DNA from: Favolaschia claudopus
Lineage: Eukaryota; Basidiomycota; Agaricomycetes; Agaricales; Mycenaceae
Direction of reading: 5' to 3'
Assembly: GCA_037176885.1 (NCBI GenBank)
Contig: JAWWNJ010000121.1
Span: 558,001 to 622,000, forward strand
Length of the DNA: 64,000 nt
Of the stretch, positions 34,081 through 46,361 are shown in pieces. The notes beneath the pieces are model-generated. The model was not told where the DNA came from. It did not search any database and saw nothing but the letters and a program-made list of their open reading frames with translations. Position 1 is the stretch's first letter, and every line of letters starts with the position of its first letter. The position numbers and the translations under genes were made by a program.

Positions 34081-37000
34081 CCATGAGGCCGTTAGTCTGC
34101 CACGTAATCAATCCCATCTCTCCTTCCCTTTCCTCCGCCCATCATCATCTCCCCTCCTTTCGCCACCCCACCCGTATACACACCCCCTACCTACCCCCAC
34201 CCCTATCCCCTACCCCCCTCCCCATCCCCGATGCCCCGCGCCGAACCCACCACCCCCCTCCCGCCGGCGCGCCGCCCGCACCTCGCACTTCACCCGTCCA
34301 CCGCCCAAACTCGCACGCACCGCAGCGTCCGTCGCCGCCGCCGCTGCTGCCTCGGCGTCTTCCCCTCCTCCTCTGGCATCCACTTCCGTCTCCGCCTCTG
34401 CGCCTCCGCTTTTCACAACGAAGACAACGCCAGCGAAGACCAAAGCCCCCAAGAAATCCAAAACGAAAGACCCAGCCCCCGCACCGACGCCGACGCAAAC
34501 ATGGCGCCACCCCGCCGAACTGCCCTACATCCGCTCCCCTTCCACCAAACGCGACGACGGCGGGAAATGGGACGACATGGCTATCGTACGATTCATCGTT
34601 GCCAAGGCGGGGTTCTCCATGCCGGGTCGTTCTACGCCGCCCGAGGGGGAGTTTTTCGAGGTGCATTTCCCCGGCGCTGCTTCTTCTTCTGCGCCTGAAG
34701 TTGGAGTCGATGGAGGTGACGCAGTCGACGAGGAAAACGAGGAAGAGAAGAAAGGGAAGAGCGTCACCCTCCCCACGCCCTACCGCCTCCCCCTCCTCTG
34801 GACCACCAAATACCTCTGGACCTCCCTCCACCTCGTACTCACCGCCGACCCCGCCATCCGCGACACCGAATGGCGACAAGCTAAATTCGAGATCCTGCAT
34901 TTGGCGAGGTTGATCGACGTTCTCCTCTCTCGTTCTCCTCTACCTTCGTCTTCTGCTTTACCCTCGAAATCTCCAGGAGAAGAAGACGAGGCGTTAAAGA
35001 CGTACCGCTGTCCTCCGTTCGACCGCGCCCTCCGCCGCTTCTGGCACCACTGGCTTATAAGCAGGGACGAGTTCGTGAGGGATTTTTGGAGGGAGTTTGG
35101 GGAGGAGGAGTTTGAGGAGGGGGATGTGCTGCAGCTTGGTGAGCTTTCGCATCCTCCCGTTTCCTACCTCCTTCTTTTCGCTATGCACATACCATTCTAT
35201 GCGCTCGAATCGTTCGTCGACGCGTTCGCTTCCCTTCTCCTCCTCCTTCATCCAGCATACGGTACACATCTACACCCCTCTTCCTCTTCCTCCCTCCATC
35301 TCTTTCTTCGTCCCTTCCCTTGCGGCCTTGCCATCCCACGCCCACGCCCACGCGCATACCCTCCTCGCCTCACTCGCCCATCATACTCATACTCCTACTC
35401 TCGCGTGCGTTCCGCGGTTCACCCTCGCCGTTCTTTCGTTGTTGTTCCGCTGCTTTCGTCCATCGCTCTATAATCTATTTATGCCTACATCTCTCTCTTT
35501 TTCTCGGTCTTCGCCTTCGTTTCGGTTCTTCTCATTCAATCGTTCTCATCCCATCCCTCCTTTTCCTTCGTCCTTCATCACTCAAACTCTCGTCATCCTT
35601 CGCCCCCAGCCTGGCCCCGCTGGGTCCTCAAAGGCCACAAAGGCTTCCTCCTCACCAAGGCCGAGGTCGCCAACGGCATCCCGCTCGAGGGGTTTTTGCG
35701 GGGCTTTTGGGTGGATGAAGAGAGGGGGGAGTTTGGGTATCCAGATAATGAAAGCAAGGACGACGGGGTGAGTAATGCTTCTCTTTCCTCTCCTTTTTCC
35801 CTTCATTTCGTCGTTACAATCACCCTTCCTTCCATCCGTCCACCCTTCCTTGCGTTGTTCATTCGATGTTGTGCGCAGCATGCTCTGTACTTTACCCTCC
35901 CCTTTTTTCCCACTCCACACATTCGCGTCGAACGATTGCTTTTGCACGTTCGGTTCTTGTCTGCTGAGCTGGCTACTATATGTCGAGATCTCACCTTGTC
36001 TTTTATTCTCCCTTCGCGCGACGCTTCATCTTGTTCATCTCTTTCTCGCTTGTAATGGCTTTTCGCTTTCGCTTTCCTCCTGCGACTACGCTCCTTTCGT
36101 GCATTTTCGTTGATACAATCTTCGTCTAGGCTAAACAATCACCGGAATCTTCCGATTCGCCGAGCAAGAGTAACGGGAAGGAGGTTGTCGATGTCGAGGG
36201 AGGAGGAGCAGGGGAAGATGAGGATGGGTCGAAAGCGAAGTTGAAGGTGCGTGTACTTGATGTCTTTTCTTCTTATCTCTTCCTTGCTTTCGTCCGATTT
36301 ATTTCTTCGTTCCTTCCCTTCCTCCGCCTTGGATACTCGATTTTTCTTTACCACTCTCGAAATCTCCGTTCACTATCCTGTTTCGTTTCACTCCGCCTCG
36401 TTCGTCGTTGTCTTGCAGCACTTATCTTATGGCCTTCTCTAGAAGAACGTGGTCAAGAAACCGAAATCCATCCCACCTGCTCAATCCCAGGAAGATAGAT
36501 TATCGTCCTCAGATCACCCACAGAATGCAATGACGAGGAAATACTCGCCTGTGAGTCTTCGTCTTGTCTTTCGTCCTTCGTATCCAGATTCCCTCTTTTT
36601 TCATCGTCTATCTTTTCTTCTCTGCCTTGTCTCGATTCCCAGTTTTCGCTGACGACGTTGAAACAGGCAAAGGATGCGAATTCGATGGCAACTGACAATG
36701 TGCCCGAACCGTCGAATGAAGAGGACGAGGAGGTACGCAGTGTATATCGTTCTTCTGATTCATCTATCCTGATTCAATAATAACTCTTCAGATCCCCGTC
36801 GACCCGCCTCTCCCTCATTCTACCACCAGCACCCCGCGCCCTTCAACCAGTCAGAAAATGTACATCCAGGTCCCGTCGCTCGCAGTCGGTCGTCGGTCGA
36901 GGAGGGCTGAGTTGAGCTCGACGGCCATGGGGAGTGTTAGGCCCGGGCAGTGCAGGACTCGGGACACGGGGACGGAGATGGGGACGGGGAGAGTAGTTGG

Positions 37001-37973
37001 GTTTGTGGGGGATGGGGGCGTACACTGGCAGGTTGCGGATGGTGAAGAGAAGGAGGAAGATGTGGGTGCGGATGGCGATGCGGAGACGGGGGATGGGGAT
37101 GTTAATATGGAAGCAGACGACAAGGCAGATGAAGGGATTGGCAAAGGGAAGCAGACGGAGGAGAACGATGAGTCAGAACTGGACCTTGATTCCGATTTGG
37201 AGTTGGGGTATCCTGATGAGGTCGAGTCGATGCCCCCTGCCGTCGCTCCGCCGAACGAGCATGAGACCGAGAATCTGGAAAACGAGAACAACAGCGAACC
37301 CTCGCTCTCGCGCTCAGTCTCGCCAGTCCTCCCGCCGCTGTCGAGCGCGCGGTTCCCTCCTCCCACTCCACCACCAACTATTCCTTCCGCATCCACCCCG
37401 CCCATACAACCCCCACCCCAAATCAACCCAATTCCTCCTCCACATCCCACACCCACAAACTCCACCTCAGACGCCCTAACACACTTCCTCCACTCATTCA
37501 CCACGCTCACCACCGAGCTGCACGCTCTCCGCGCAGAGGTAGCGGATCTACGAAGGTCGCGGGATTTGACGACGCAGTTGGAGGAGAGGGTGAGGAGGGT
37601 GGAGGGGAGGTTGTCTGCGGGAAATTCGGGTGCGGTTTTATCTGGGACTGCGCCGAGAGGGGTGAGAGGAACTGCAGTGAGTGCTGGAGGTCGGGAAGGG
37701 GAAGGGGCAGGGGAATCGGCCAGCGCGTGGTCGCATCCGCTCGCGCACTTGGTTTCGTTCGCTGGTGAAGATGACAACGATGCCATGGATGTGGATGTGG
37801 CGCCGCAGACGGTTGTTGAGGAGGGGAAACTGAGTAAGAAGAGGAAGTCTGCGGGCGAGGCGAGTGGGAGTGGGGGTAAGATGCAGAAGACGACGACTCT
37901 TGTTATGAGTGCGAGTGATTCCACCGCCGAACCCGGTTTGGTTTCGAGGGCGAGGAAGGGTGGTAGGCGCTAA
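34081..37973 (+). CDS. Large multi-exon acidic protein of unknown function
   Basis: Not recognised. The main first exon (reading frame open to 35138) has a Pro/Ala/Lys-rich N-terminal part and then a folded-looking region (KWDDMAIVRFIVAKAGFSMP, LLWTTKYLWTSLHLVLT, FDRALRRFWHHWLISRDEF). Later exons include WVLKGHKGFLLTKAEV (35607-35768), an acidic Ser-rich piece (36130-36246), 36440-36550, and a last exon from about 36795. That exon is very acidic, then Pro-rich, with a coiled coil (TTELHALRAEVADLRRSRD) and a basic KKRK tail ending at TAA 37973. The start is unresolved: the main frame has no early ATG, so an upstream exon or another frame (ATGs at 34083 or 34231) must supply it. The acidic, coiled-coil and KKRK features suggest a nuclear protein. 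Confidence 0.6.
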
Positions 37974-38769
37974 GCTGTCTCGAGTGGCGAATGGATGGAT
38001 GCATTTAGGGATTAGTATTTAAAGTATGTGGTTTTTCGAGATTTTTTTGTTTCGCTTCGGATGTTGATGGGCTGGGGTAGGAGATTTATTTGATGCTGAA
38101 CTATCTGGATCAAGCCTCCATTTCACGCTGATACCAATATATCGTGGTCATCGAGGAATTCGGCCTCCTTATCTGTCTAGTTTTGCTCAAGAATTGGAAC
38201 CAATTTGCGCAGTTGCTCATGTGGCATTTTTTCCCTTTTTTTCTCTCCCGTGTGCACTTATCGTACCCCTTTCTCAGTTGGAGTCGTTTTCCTCGCATAT
38301 TCAGGAGTTCATATTTATCGATTCACCTCATACGCGTCGCCGACACGCATCGTCACAGCACGGGACCACTAGTCACGCGAAATAATGTTCACGGGCATGC
38401 GTTCATCGTCTCGGATTGGTGAATTGGTGCTATTGCTGGGACTACGGCTCGAGATATTCTTCCACCCATGGCAGACTCCGTCGTCTTCCAAGTTTGATTC
38501 TACTTAATTTCTCTCGAAGATGACAGTGTCGTCTTCGCAACCTCGCGTCGCGTTCAACGTTGCTTTACGTTCAAGATTCCCGCGACGCTCCATCTCGCCT
38601 GTCTACCCACTGTTTACCCCTTCTCGCACTTGCGTCGACTTAGAAGGCTCCACCAGCGTTCGACAAAGTCCGGGTTTCTCGGCTTGCCAAGCATCTTAGT
38701 TTTGACGCCTATAAAGCCACGTTCTAGCCACGTTTCTGCAGCGCACCTCTTTGAATTCTCCTTCAATCC
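37974..38769. other. Intergenic, no supported gene
   Basis: 3' flank of the preceding gene and 5' flank of the F-box-like gene. Short ORFs at 38144-38422 are motif-free. Confidence 0.45.
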
Positions 38770-40039
38770 ATGCCAGCTCCAGTTCTCACTATCCCTGAGC
38801 TTTGGGACGAAATCATCGGCTTCGTTAGCCACCGACCCAGCTTGGAAAGTGTGGCACTTGTATGCCGCACATTTGTTGCCTCCGCTCAGCAAAATCTCTT
38901 TCGCAAAATCACTTTCCGAGATGGGGGTATATTCACCGGTAGCGATGGGGCTACGAAAGACCGCACGGCCATTACTGGCGCTGTCGTCGCGGGCTATCTT
39001 GCAGAGCTCTTGACCTCCTCGCCGCACCTGCTCGTGTACATCAAAGAGCTCGACGTCGACAGCAGACACATCGGGTGTTTTGCCATCCTCTCTGGGATTC
39101 AATGGACCAATCTGCGTACGATATTCTTCAGACACGTATCCCGCATTCCTGGTCTTGCTAGGCCCAGTATGGAAACATTGGCTAGCATCCCCTCACTGCG
39201 AAAATTGGAGATATGGGATAATGGGTGGGGGACTGACGAAGAGAGGTTGGAGCGCCTTCAATGGATCATTATGTCCTGCGCTTCGGGTCTAGAGTTCCTC
39301 ACCCTCTTCGGATATTGGATAGACGCTGCACCTCCGTCGGATCCCAACCAAACGCATTCCGTTCGCCACGACCGCCCAAAGCTCCGGGAACTCAGCCTGT
39401 CATTTTGTGCAGGAGTTACAGGCCTCCTGTGGCAAGCGTTCGACTTCACTGACATTCCGTTCATTCGATGTGAAGCCTCCTGGTCACCGGAAGTTGAACT
39501 GTTCATGCATGAGATTGGAGGCAGTGTTAAGAATATTGCAGTCGCTCCTCGAGGTTAACTTCTATTCTCCCTCACGTGAAGCGATATCTCAGCCCATATT
39601 GACAGATCGAGAACTATTTCACATCCCAATCAAGGACTACTTCCCCGATCTCGAGTGTATCACCTCAACGGCCCTTCCCTGTGCCGCGCGAGCATCCGAC
39701 AACGACGAGTTTCCCCCTGATACTTCGAATCCACCTGCAGCACCATTCATCTCGATGCTCCGCCTCCTACCCCCAGACAACATGTTAACTCGGATTGTAA
39801 TTCAAACTGAGGTCGATCACCTGGAGATGGAGTCTTTTCAAACATATGTGCCTGAGCTTGAAGACGTGGTTATAACGCGACTTCCTGCACTACAGGCTGT
39901 GGAAATACAAGTCTACCCATGGCAATATGTTTACCGAGATACCGGCTTTGACTGGCCATATGAAAAAATAGTCAACCAGGCCCGCAAAGTGTTTCCCCGG
40001 ATTGCCGAGAAGAATCTGCTTTTTGTACGTTTGAGATAA
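38770..40039 (+). CDS. F-box-like protein
   Basis: Starts MPAPVLTIPELWDEIIGFVS, followed by LESVALVCRTFVASAQQNLF, the typical fungal F-box pattern (helices that bind Skp1), then a leucine-rich substrate region with LRKLEIWDNGW and RELSLSFCAGV. The opening frame stops at 39558, while the continuation SLLEVNFYSPSREAISQPIL to TAG-type stop 40039 is in another frame. A 49-bp intron with an atypical GTTGAA donor and GCAG acceptor (about 39493-39541) would join them in phase; otherwise there is a frameshift. It would act as a substrate receptor of an SCF ubiquitin ligase. Such genes are greatly expanded in Agaricomycetes. Confidence 0.68.
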
Positions 40040-40494
40040 AGAGGAAGGTGCCTTGCGATTAAATCTGTGTATGTGGGTTTCAATATGTATAACCTTCCGA
40101 AAACAACTGTCTCGATTTCCAGTTTTCTTCTCAAACCCTGGGCGAAATTGAACTTTGGCGTTGTTGGTTGATCGTTGATTGATCTGTCTATATTTTGCGA
40201 AGCAATTCATCGAAGGAAGTTCCTCGGAGTCGCACCCGTTGGAACCGAACCGTGTTGGGTAGCATATCAAAGCACTGAGAGGCGGGCACAGGTACCAAGA
40301 GAGAATGAAACAGCATAGAGCCTTTGAATCGTACTCATCGACGACCTCTGCAAAAATCTCGGTGAAATTTGAGCCTCGTTGAATTGATATTCATACTCAT
40401 ACTGAATCCCGATCTACTATTGCAGCAATATAGAATCATCACCACTCTCACACTGTTCCTATTTGCAAGATACAGAAATTGCATTGACATCTTG
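40040..40494. other. Intergenic, no supported gene
   Basis: Short shadow ORFs only. Confidence 0.4.
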
Positions 40495-41302
40495 TCATAC
40501 CGAAATTCGGGGCGGAGTGGTAGCTGTGGTTTGCCTCTGCCTTTTGTAATCCCGCCAGCAACGCAAAGTGACCGCCACTGATACTACGGCAGCTAGAGCC
40601 AAAATAACGACCGCAAATATGGCCACCCCTCGCCTGCGACCGCTGGGTCCAGAATCAACAAAACAGAGATTGGGGACAAAAAGACTCCAAAAACCCACGA
40701 ATGGTTTCGTGTCACGACGAACCCTGCAGTGACACCCGCAGACCTGCCCAAAGTTCAGTCATGAATATAGATAGAGCATGATTAGACTCACGCGAAGAAT
40801 ACACAAGTCGCGACGGCTGGAAATTTATTGATGATTTTAGAACTCGTTTCAGAAACAATAAAGCAAGGGCATACTCGACCTGAGCGAAGGCGACGTGTCA
40901 GCTGCTGGAGCGACGGTAATACGATGTTGGCGCAAAATCACATACCAAATAGCTGTTGTGCGGGCCGGCCAAGGATCGGTGAAGAACTTGACTGAACTCA
41001 TTGATAGAAAGGTCGAGGGATTTTTTTGCTAAGCAGATGAAATCCACACCGAGGCCAGTCGTATTTATGCGAGGGAAGGCGATGCAGTGCACATTGCTAA
41101 CGTATTGTAACCTCACGGTTTTGAACTGTGAAGTTCTTCTGATACTTCCGAAAACTTGAAAGCTGTTGAGAAAGCTGTTTTGCCACGCAAAAGCCAAGAG
41201 CCCCGGGATCTTACTCGCCTTTATTCTGTACCCCACCACGGATCGGATGCCTTTACGAGGAGAAATGTTCCGCATAGTTCGGTTGCCACCGAGTCGATTC
41301 AA
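40495..41302 (-). CDS. Possible single-pass membrane protein, unknown
   Basis: The last exon (40698-40495) encodes a clear transmembrane helix, GVAIFAVVILALAAVVSVAV, preceded by GRRR and followed by a short basic tail. Upstream minus-strand pieces (LDLSINEFSQVLHRSLAGPH, then a GTATGT...CAG intron) look like earlier exons. I could not fix the start or all splice sites, so the span is approximate. No family recognised. Confidence 0.35.
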
Positions 41303-41415
41303 TTGAGGCCGGCGCGCGTCGCCCCGCGCCGTGGGAAATTAGAACAATGGCCGCGACTTATCACATCATGTGACCGTTCCAGTCACATCATCTCATTTCT
41401 CTCCCAACCATCACC

Positions 41416-42653
41416 ATGCTCTTCATACGTAGCACCGCGAAAGCCATATCCCTCAAGTCCATCATAGCATGGCTTCCGAACGAATGCCTGTATATCATCA
41501 TGGAATACTTGGCCACGCCCAACCTTGCTGCTATGTGTCGCACTTCGCGGCTTCTGCGGAATATGGGGACGAAGATGCTGTATCGCGATGTGACGATAGG
41601 CAGCGAGGTGCAGTTGGAGTTGTTTTTGAAGGGGCTTTGGAGCGGGGTGAAGGGGAAGAGGTCGCCGGTGCGATTGATTCGTTCGTTTGTTTTGGGGAAG
41701 TCCGCAGTGTGAGTACTTGCCACCATCTGTTATTGCCTGGAATATCTTGGACTGGCGGTCAGAATGATACTGACGTGTTGCTGGCTTCTTAATTGCAGTC
41801 GCGGCCGCCTCACTGAGGCGCAGGAGAAGAAATTGGCGGCGATTTTGTGCAAGATGTCTGCCCTCGAGTTCATCCGACTCGAGCCCCACAGGATGGACTA
41901 CAACACGCTCTTGGGGAAAGCTAGGTTTCCTGCTCTTATCAAGTTCCAGGCCTACCTTCGAACCAAAACTGCGGTGGCAATGATCGATTTTCTAAATCGC
42001 CATGCCGCGACCGTAGAATCGGTCATAGTTATCACCCCCTATCCCATGGAATTGCCTCCCGAGATGCAGAGGATACGCCTTCCTGCGCTACGCGTGCTGA
42101 GCACTCGCTCCTATCTGCTCGACGTATTCGATCTCACCGATATGCCACTGACGAAGATAATGTTCTTGACGCATGAGTTAGACGCTGAGACGCCTGCGGA
42201 GTCGTTCGTGAATGTTCGCGGCGTGTCGACGTTGCAGAATGTCACGGTGCTGAGCGACGGGGATACGGGCGAGCGGGGGGAGCTCCTCCGTATTATCGCT
42301 GCCAATTTGGCGCATATACAAGGTCTCACATTCGCTGAGATGAAGGGCAAGATGGCGCCGATCTCCCATGTCCGCTTTTTTTGCTCTGAATCTTTTTTGC
42401 TATGCTTCGCGCTGACGTTTTGCGTGCTTGTTAGGATGATGCGAATAATGTCGCAGCTGCGTTGGAGAAGTTCCACGCGCTCGAAGTTCTTGATTTCGGT
42501 AACGCTGTGGGCAACCCCTTCGTTACGGTTCTACGGTGGGGGAATGTCTGCAAAAGCCTACAGACCATACGGCTTAGTTTGTCTTTCATTTTTTTCTCTG
42601 GACTTTGTTTGCTGAACGAGCGATTTACTCGCGGCAGACGGAGTGACGTATAA
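41416..42653 (+). CDS. F-box/LRR-like protein
   Basis: Begins MLFIRSTAKAISLKSIIAWL, then LPNECLYIIMEYLATPNLAA and MCRTSRLLRNMGTKMLYRDV, an F-box-type helix set. A 90-bp intron (41709-41798) splits a Val codon and leads to RGRLTEAQEKKLAAIL. Leucine-rich segments follow (LPALRVLSTRSYLLDVFDLT, STLQNVTVL). A second intron near 42369-42434 leads to FHALEVLDFGNAVGNPFV. The C-terminal end is uncertain: the frame stops at 42653, but splicing could stop it earlier. Likely an SCF-type receptor or F-box-like regulator. Confidence 0.62.
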
Positions 42654-43403
42654 GCGTAGGGAAACCGATTGGTCTGTTACAAAGGAACGGGCAGCTATAC
42701 GCGATTGAATTCCGATGCAGAGGATGATGAATGATCGTTTGTAAATTGTCGATATTTTGTATATATATACATACCTGTTTTGTAAGCCCAAGATATCAAT
42801 ACAGTGTGATACAGTGCTCAGTTTTTTGAACCCGCCGTAAAATCTGAATTCAAAGTTCAACATTCGACCTGCGTCAGCATTTGACGTTGTTTGAGATCCC
42901 GCCATGTCGATCCACATGTCGATCCATCAGCGATTGCCGAATTTCTGTTCGGTATCGAGCAAGCACCGAGTCTCTTCTGACCTCGTCATCGCGTCAAATA
43001 CTTATCCACGGACCACACAGACCGTTCAATTGTTGTAATCAGATAATAAATTTTCGAAGTCCGTCAGGATTTTGCTCGAAATTTCTTCTACTTACATCCT
43101 TAAGACCCACAGTTAAACCACCTCGGTGTCTCCTTGAAACGGGGGGATCAGACTGATTTTGGTCTCATATTTGACAGAGGAACTCGACAGCCGATGTTGA
43201 ACATCATGTCTGTCGGCATGGCGATCAGCGCTGATCAGCGCTCACTCGGCTTTCTTTCCGAACCTCGCACTTGCTGCATTCTTTTCCTTTTTGCTTCTTC
43301 CTTTTTCTTCTTCGTTACGCCCCCTTTCCTTCACCTTCACCTTTCTTGGCTCTCCTCCTCCTTTTTTCTTTTACTTTATTTCTTCTTCATTCATTTCATT
43401 TCG
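42654..43403. other. Intergenic, no supported gene
   Basis: The last 150 bp are strongly pyrimidine-rich (CT tracts), as is common upstream of fungal genes. No gene seen. Confidence 0.45.
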
Positions 43404-45621
43404 ATGGCAGCGCAGGCTCAGGAAACCGCGCTCCTTTTACAAGAACTCTACGCCCTCGTGGAAGGTCAATCCGTCGTCGCAGCAGCCGCTCTCGTCGTAC
43501 ACGGCGTCTTCCTCCTCCTATTCGTCCTTGCGCTGTACTTCCTCGCGCACAACCACGCCCGGGGCCAACGTGTCTTGCTGTTCGCTGCCATCCTCCTCGC
43601 TGGGTTCGCTATCGTGCAGGTGGCGCTGGATGTGGCGCTCGCGGGTCTGCCAGCGACCGCGCTGCGGCGGATACTGAAGGAGGGCATGACGAGGGATGTC
43701 ATGAGTATGATGGAGGCATTTGCGTCGATGTACCGGATGAGGCAGGGGACGCTGGCTACCAACAAGTGCGTCTGCTATGTCTTCTGTTCCACGTACATGC
43801 TAGCTGACGGTCGTTCTTTCTAGCGCTATTGCGGACGGTCTCCTCGTATGTTCCTCGTGCTGCTCGCGTATTCTTGGCTGATGGACGTTGACTGCGCAGC
43901 TCTACCGATGCTACCTCATCTGGGCCGGCAGCCGCTACGAACGCTTCATCATCGCCGTTCCTTCGATCCTCATCATCATAACCGCCGGTGCGTATTCCTC
44001 GCTTCCTCTCCTTGCTCAACACTCGCTCAAGCCGGCCGCAGCCATCGCGTACGCGACAATCTATCGCACCTGGGACATCCGCATCCCCTTCGGCCTCGCG
44101 CTATTCACGAACCTCATACTCTTCGGACTCATCGGTGTGTACGCGTTCTCCGTCTCCTCCCATAACGCCCATAGCCCTACCCCACTCCCTCCTCATCCTC
44201 GCATCCTCTTATATGGCTCGCTCTTATCATTCGTCACTTACTCATATTCGGATCCCCGCAGCTTTCCGAATTTGGTATAAACGCCGTCAGGCAGGGGTGT
44301 ACCTCAAGCAGAACGCGCAGGTGCAGAGGAGGTATACGGCGAGCTTGGAGATCCTGTGAGTCTTCTCCTTCTCCCCCTTTCGCTCCTCCCCTTGTTTCGT
44401 CCGATGGACGCGCCTCGGATCCCCGTCTCGCTTTGCCCTCCGCCCGCCGCCTGACCTCACCGCCGTTCTCTCGGATACTCCGCTCCCCATTTACCGCTCC
44501 CCCTACGTGGTCGCACGTCCGATGTCGCCACCCCGACGTCCAGCTCGTTGATCTCTCCCGCCCGCCTATCCCCTTTCCCCCTGTTCTCACCCATGCTCAT
44601 ATCCTTTCCCCTCTTCATCTGCCCTACCACTCTCCTCACCATCTCCGTCTTCACTGCTTTCCTCTCTCATACCCCGTTCCTCCCCCACCTCATCCCTCCT
44701 CATCTCCATCTTCCGTCCCGTTTTCGACGTCGCCGCTCCACCTTTTCACCCATCCCTCCCCTCCCTTCGACCCACCGCTCGTCCGCTCCTCCTGTCTTTA
44801 CTACTTTCCCCCTCCCCACCCTCTCCTCTCCTCCCTCACTCTCCCTCCGCTCCCTACTGCCTTCTCCCCCTGCCCCATCCCCGCTTCTCCTCTCCCCCAC
44901 TTTGCCTCTGCTCACTTCTCATCCCCTTACTAATGCCTCTCCCCCCACAGCCTCGAATCCGGCCTCCTCTACGTCGCCGCCGTCCTCATCTACCTCATCA
45001 GCATGTCATCCGGGAAGGTGGTTCCGCCGTTCAATGTGCGTTCTCGTCCTCGTCCTCGTGCTTTCTTGCTTTCTTTTCCTTTTCCTCGCGTTCTTGGACG
45101 GGAAAGGGGGTGACAGGTGCGCTTGGTCTGCTGAGAGGCAGTGCGCTCGTTGTGCTCGGCGCAGTGTCGTCTCCGTCGGGATGGACGGCGGATCGTGGTG
45201 TGTGTTAAGCCGAAGTCGACGTCGACCGCAATGAATCCGATCGAGTAAAAGTAGTAGGCGTCGCTCAAATCCGACCCGACGCTCCCGTTAGTCGTCGCCG
45301 TCTTCCCCTCTTTCCTTGACTTTCTCCTCTTCCTTAGTTCTCACCGTTTTACTGACGCACGGCCATGACAGACATTCCAAAACATCTGCTGGGGAAGTCT
45401 CGCGCAGCTCGTCGTACGTCTGCCTCTCTTCCTCCTCTTTTTCTTCCCTCGACGCTAACACCATCATTCATCCCCTCACCGCGCAGAACATCGTCCCGAC
45501 ACTCATCCTCGTCCGCGTCGCGCTCGTCAAACGCGCTGCGTCGGATGCGGCGGCTGAGAAGGAGGGTGCGAGTGTAGCCGAGTGGAAGCAGATGCGGAGT
45601 CAGGGGCAGGAGTCGGTGTGA
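43404..45621 (+). CDS. Multi-pass membrane protein, unknown family
   Basis: ATG 43404 (MAAQAQETALLLQELYALVE). Successive hydrophobic helices: SVVAAAALVVHGVFLLLFVL, VLLFAAILLAGFAIVQVAL, then, over several short introns, LYRCYLIWAG, FIIAVPSILIIITAG, IPFGLALFTNLILFGLI, LLYVAAVLIYLIS and NIVPTLILVRVALVK. The cytoplasmic-like tail ends at TGA 45621. This gives about seven helices with a YLIW-type fourth segment, a layout seen in many uncharacterised Agaricomycete membrane proteins. The intron at 44356-44950 is 595 bp and almost pure CT; splice phase across it is consistent (EIL into LESGLL). Receptor or channel function cannot be read. Confidence 0.7.
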
Positions 45622-46361
45622 GTGGGTGGGTGTATCGGTATGTGTAGAGGAGCTTCGATTCCCGAAGGGAGGTACATACATCAGTGATCAGTCCACGCAT
45701 CTACCGAGAGCAGATCAGATCGTCCGGCCGCGATCTGCAGGGCGGGGTATGCGCAGGGGAAACGCATTCATGATATTCCTACCCACATGTGTGTGCATGC
45801 CCGAGGATGAGGATGAGGATGAGGAGGGAGTGGGAACCGGTCGAGGCTGGATGGGCTCGATGCCTCGCCCTCGCGTGCTGCTGCTGTAACTGTGATGTGA
45901 CGACGATTTGAGGACGAGTCGAGTAGAGTAGAAGTAATTTTAATTGTTGATTCACTTTCATGGATCTTGATGTTGGTCGTCGAGGTACGTACAATAGCAG
46001 CTCAACCAATGCGCGAGAGCGAATTTTGAGAAGCTGGAATTCTGTATATTGAAGTAGTAGATCAGCCGAGCGAAGAATACCCAGGAATGCGATAACACAA
46101 TACATATTTCGAAGGGAGAGTTGGTGGAAAATGGTGGAGGGTGGATTCTGACAGTCTTGAGGTCGTGTCATCCAAATCCCGTTTCGTCCAATATGAAATT
46201 GCTCGCGCCGTATGAATATTTTCCGCCCACAGATGTAATATCCTTGATGAACCGGAGATTCCAGCTAAGTTCAAAAGAGAGTCAAAGCACTGTCTTGAGT
46301 TTTCAGAGAGAATTGGCCAGTGTTTTTTGGGACCTTTGGGTGGTCACCTCCAGTACAAGTA
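45622..46361. other. Intergenic with a duplicated 3' gene end
   Basis: On the minus strand, 46230-46140 (ISYWTKRDLDDT) resembles the last exon of the neighbouring gene (YLISDKDRIWMRHA) in DNA as well as protein (GGATTTGGATGA in both). This suggests a small tandem duplication of that gene's 3' end. The rest carries nothing supported. Confidence 0.4.

Noticed and set aside
34187..34900. 237-codon minus ORF
   Set aside because: Gly/Arg-rich antisense shadow of the GC-rich first exon of the 34-38 kb gene.
44433..45234. Overlapping ORFs of 166 and 228 codons
   Set aside because: They lie in the CT-rich intron of the membrane protein gene; Ser/Pro/Leu bias comes from the tract.
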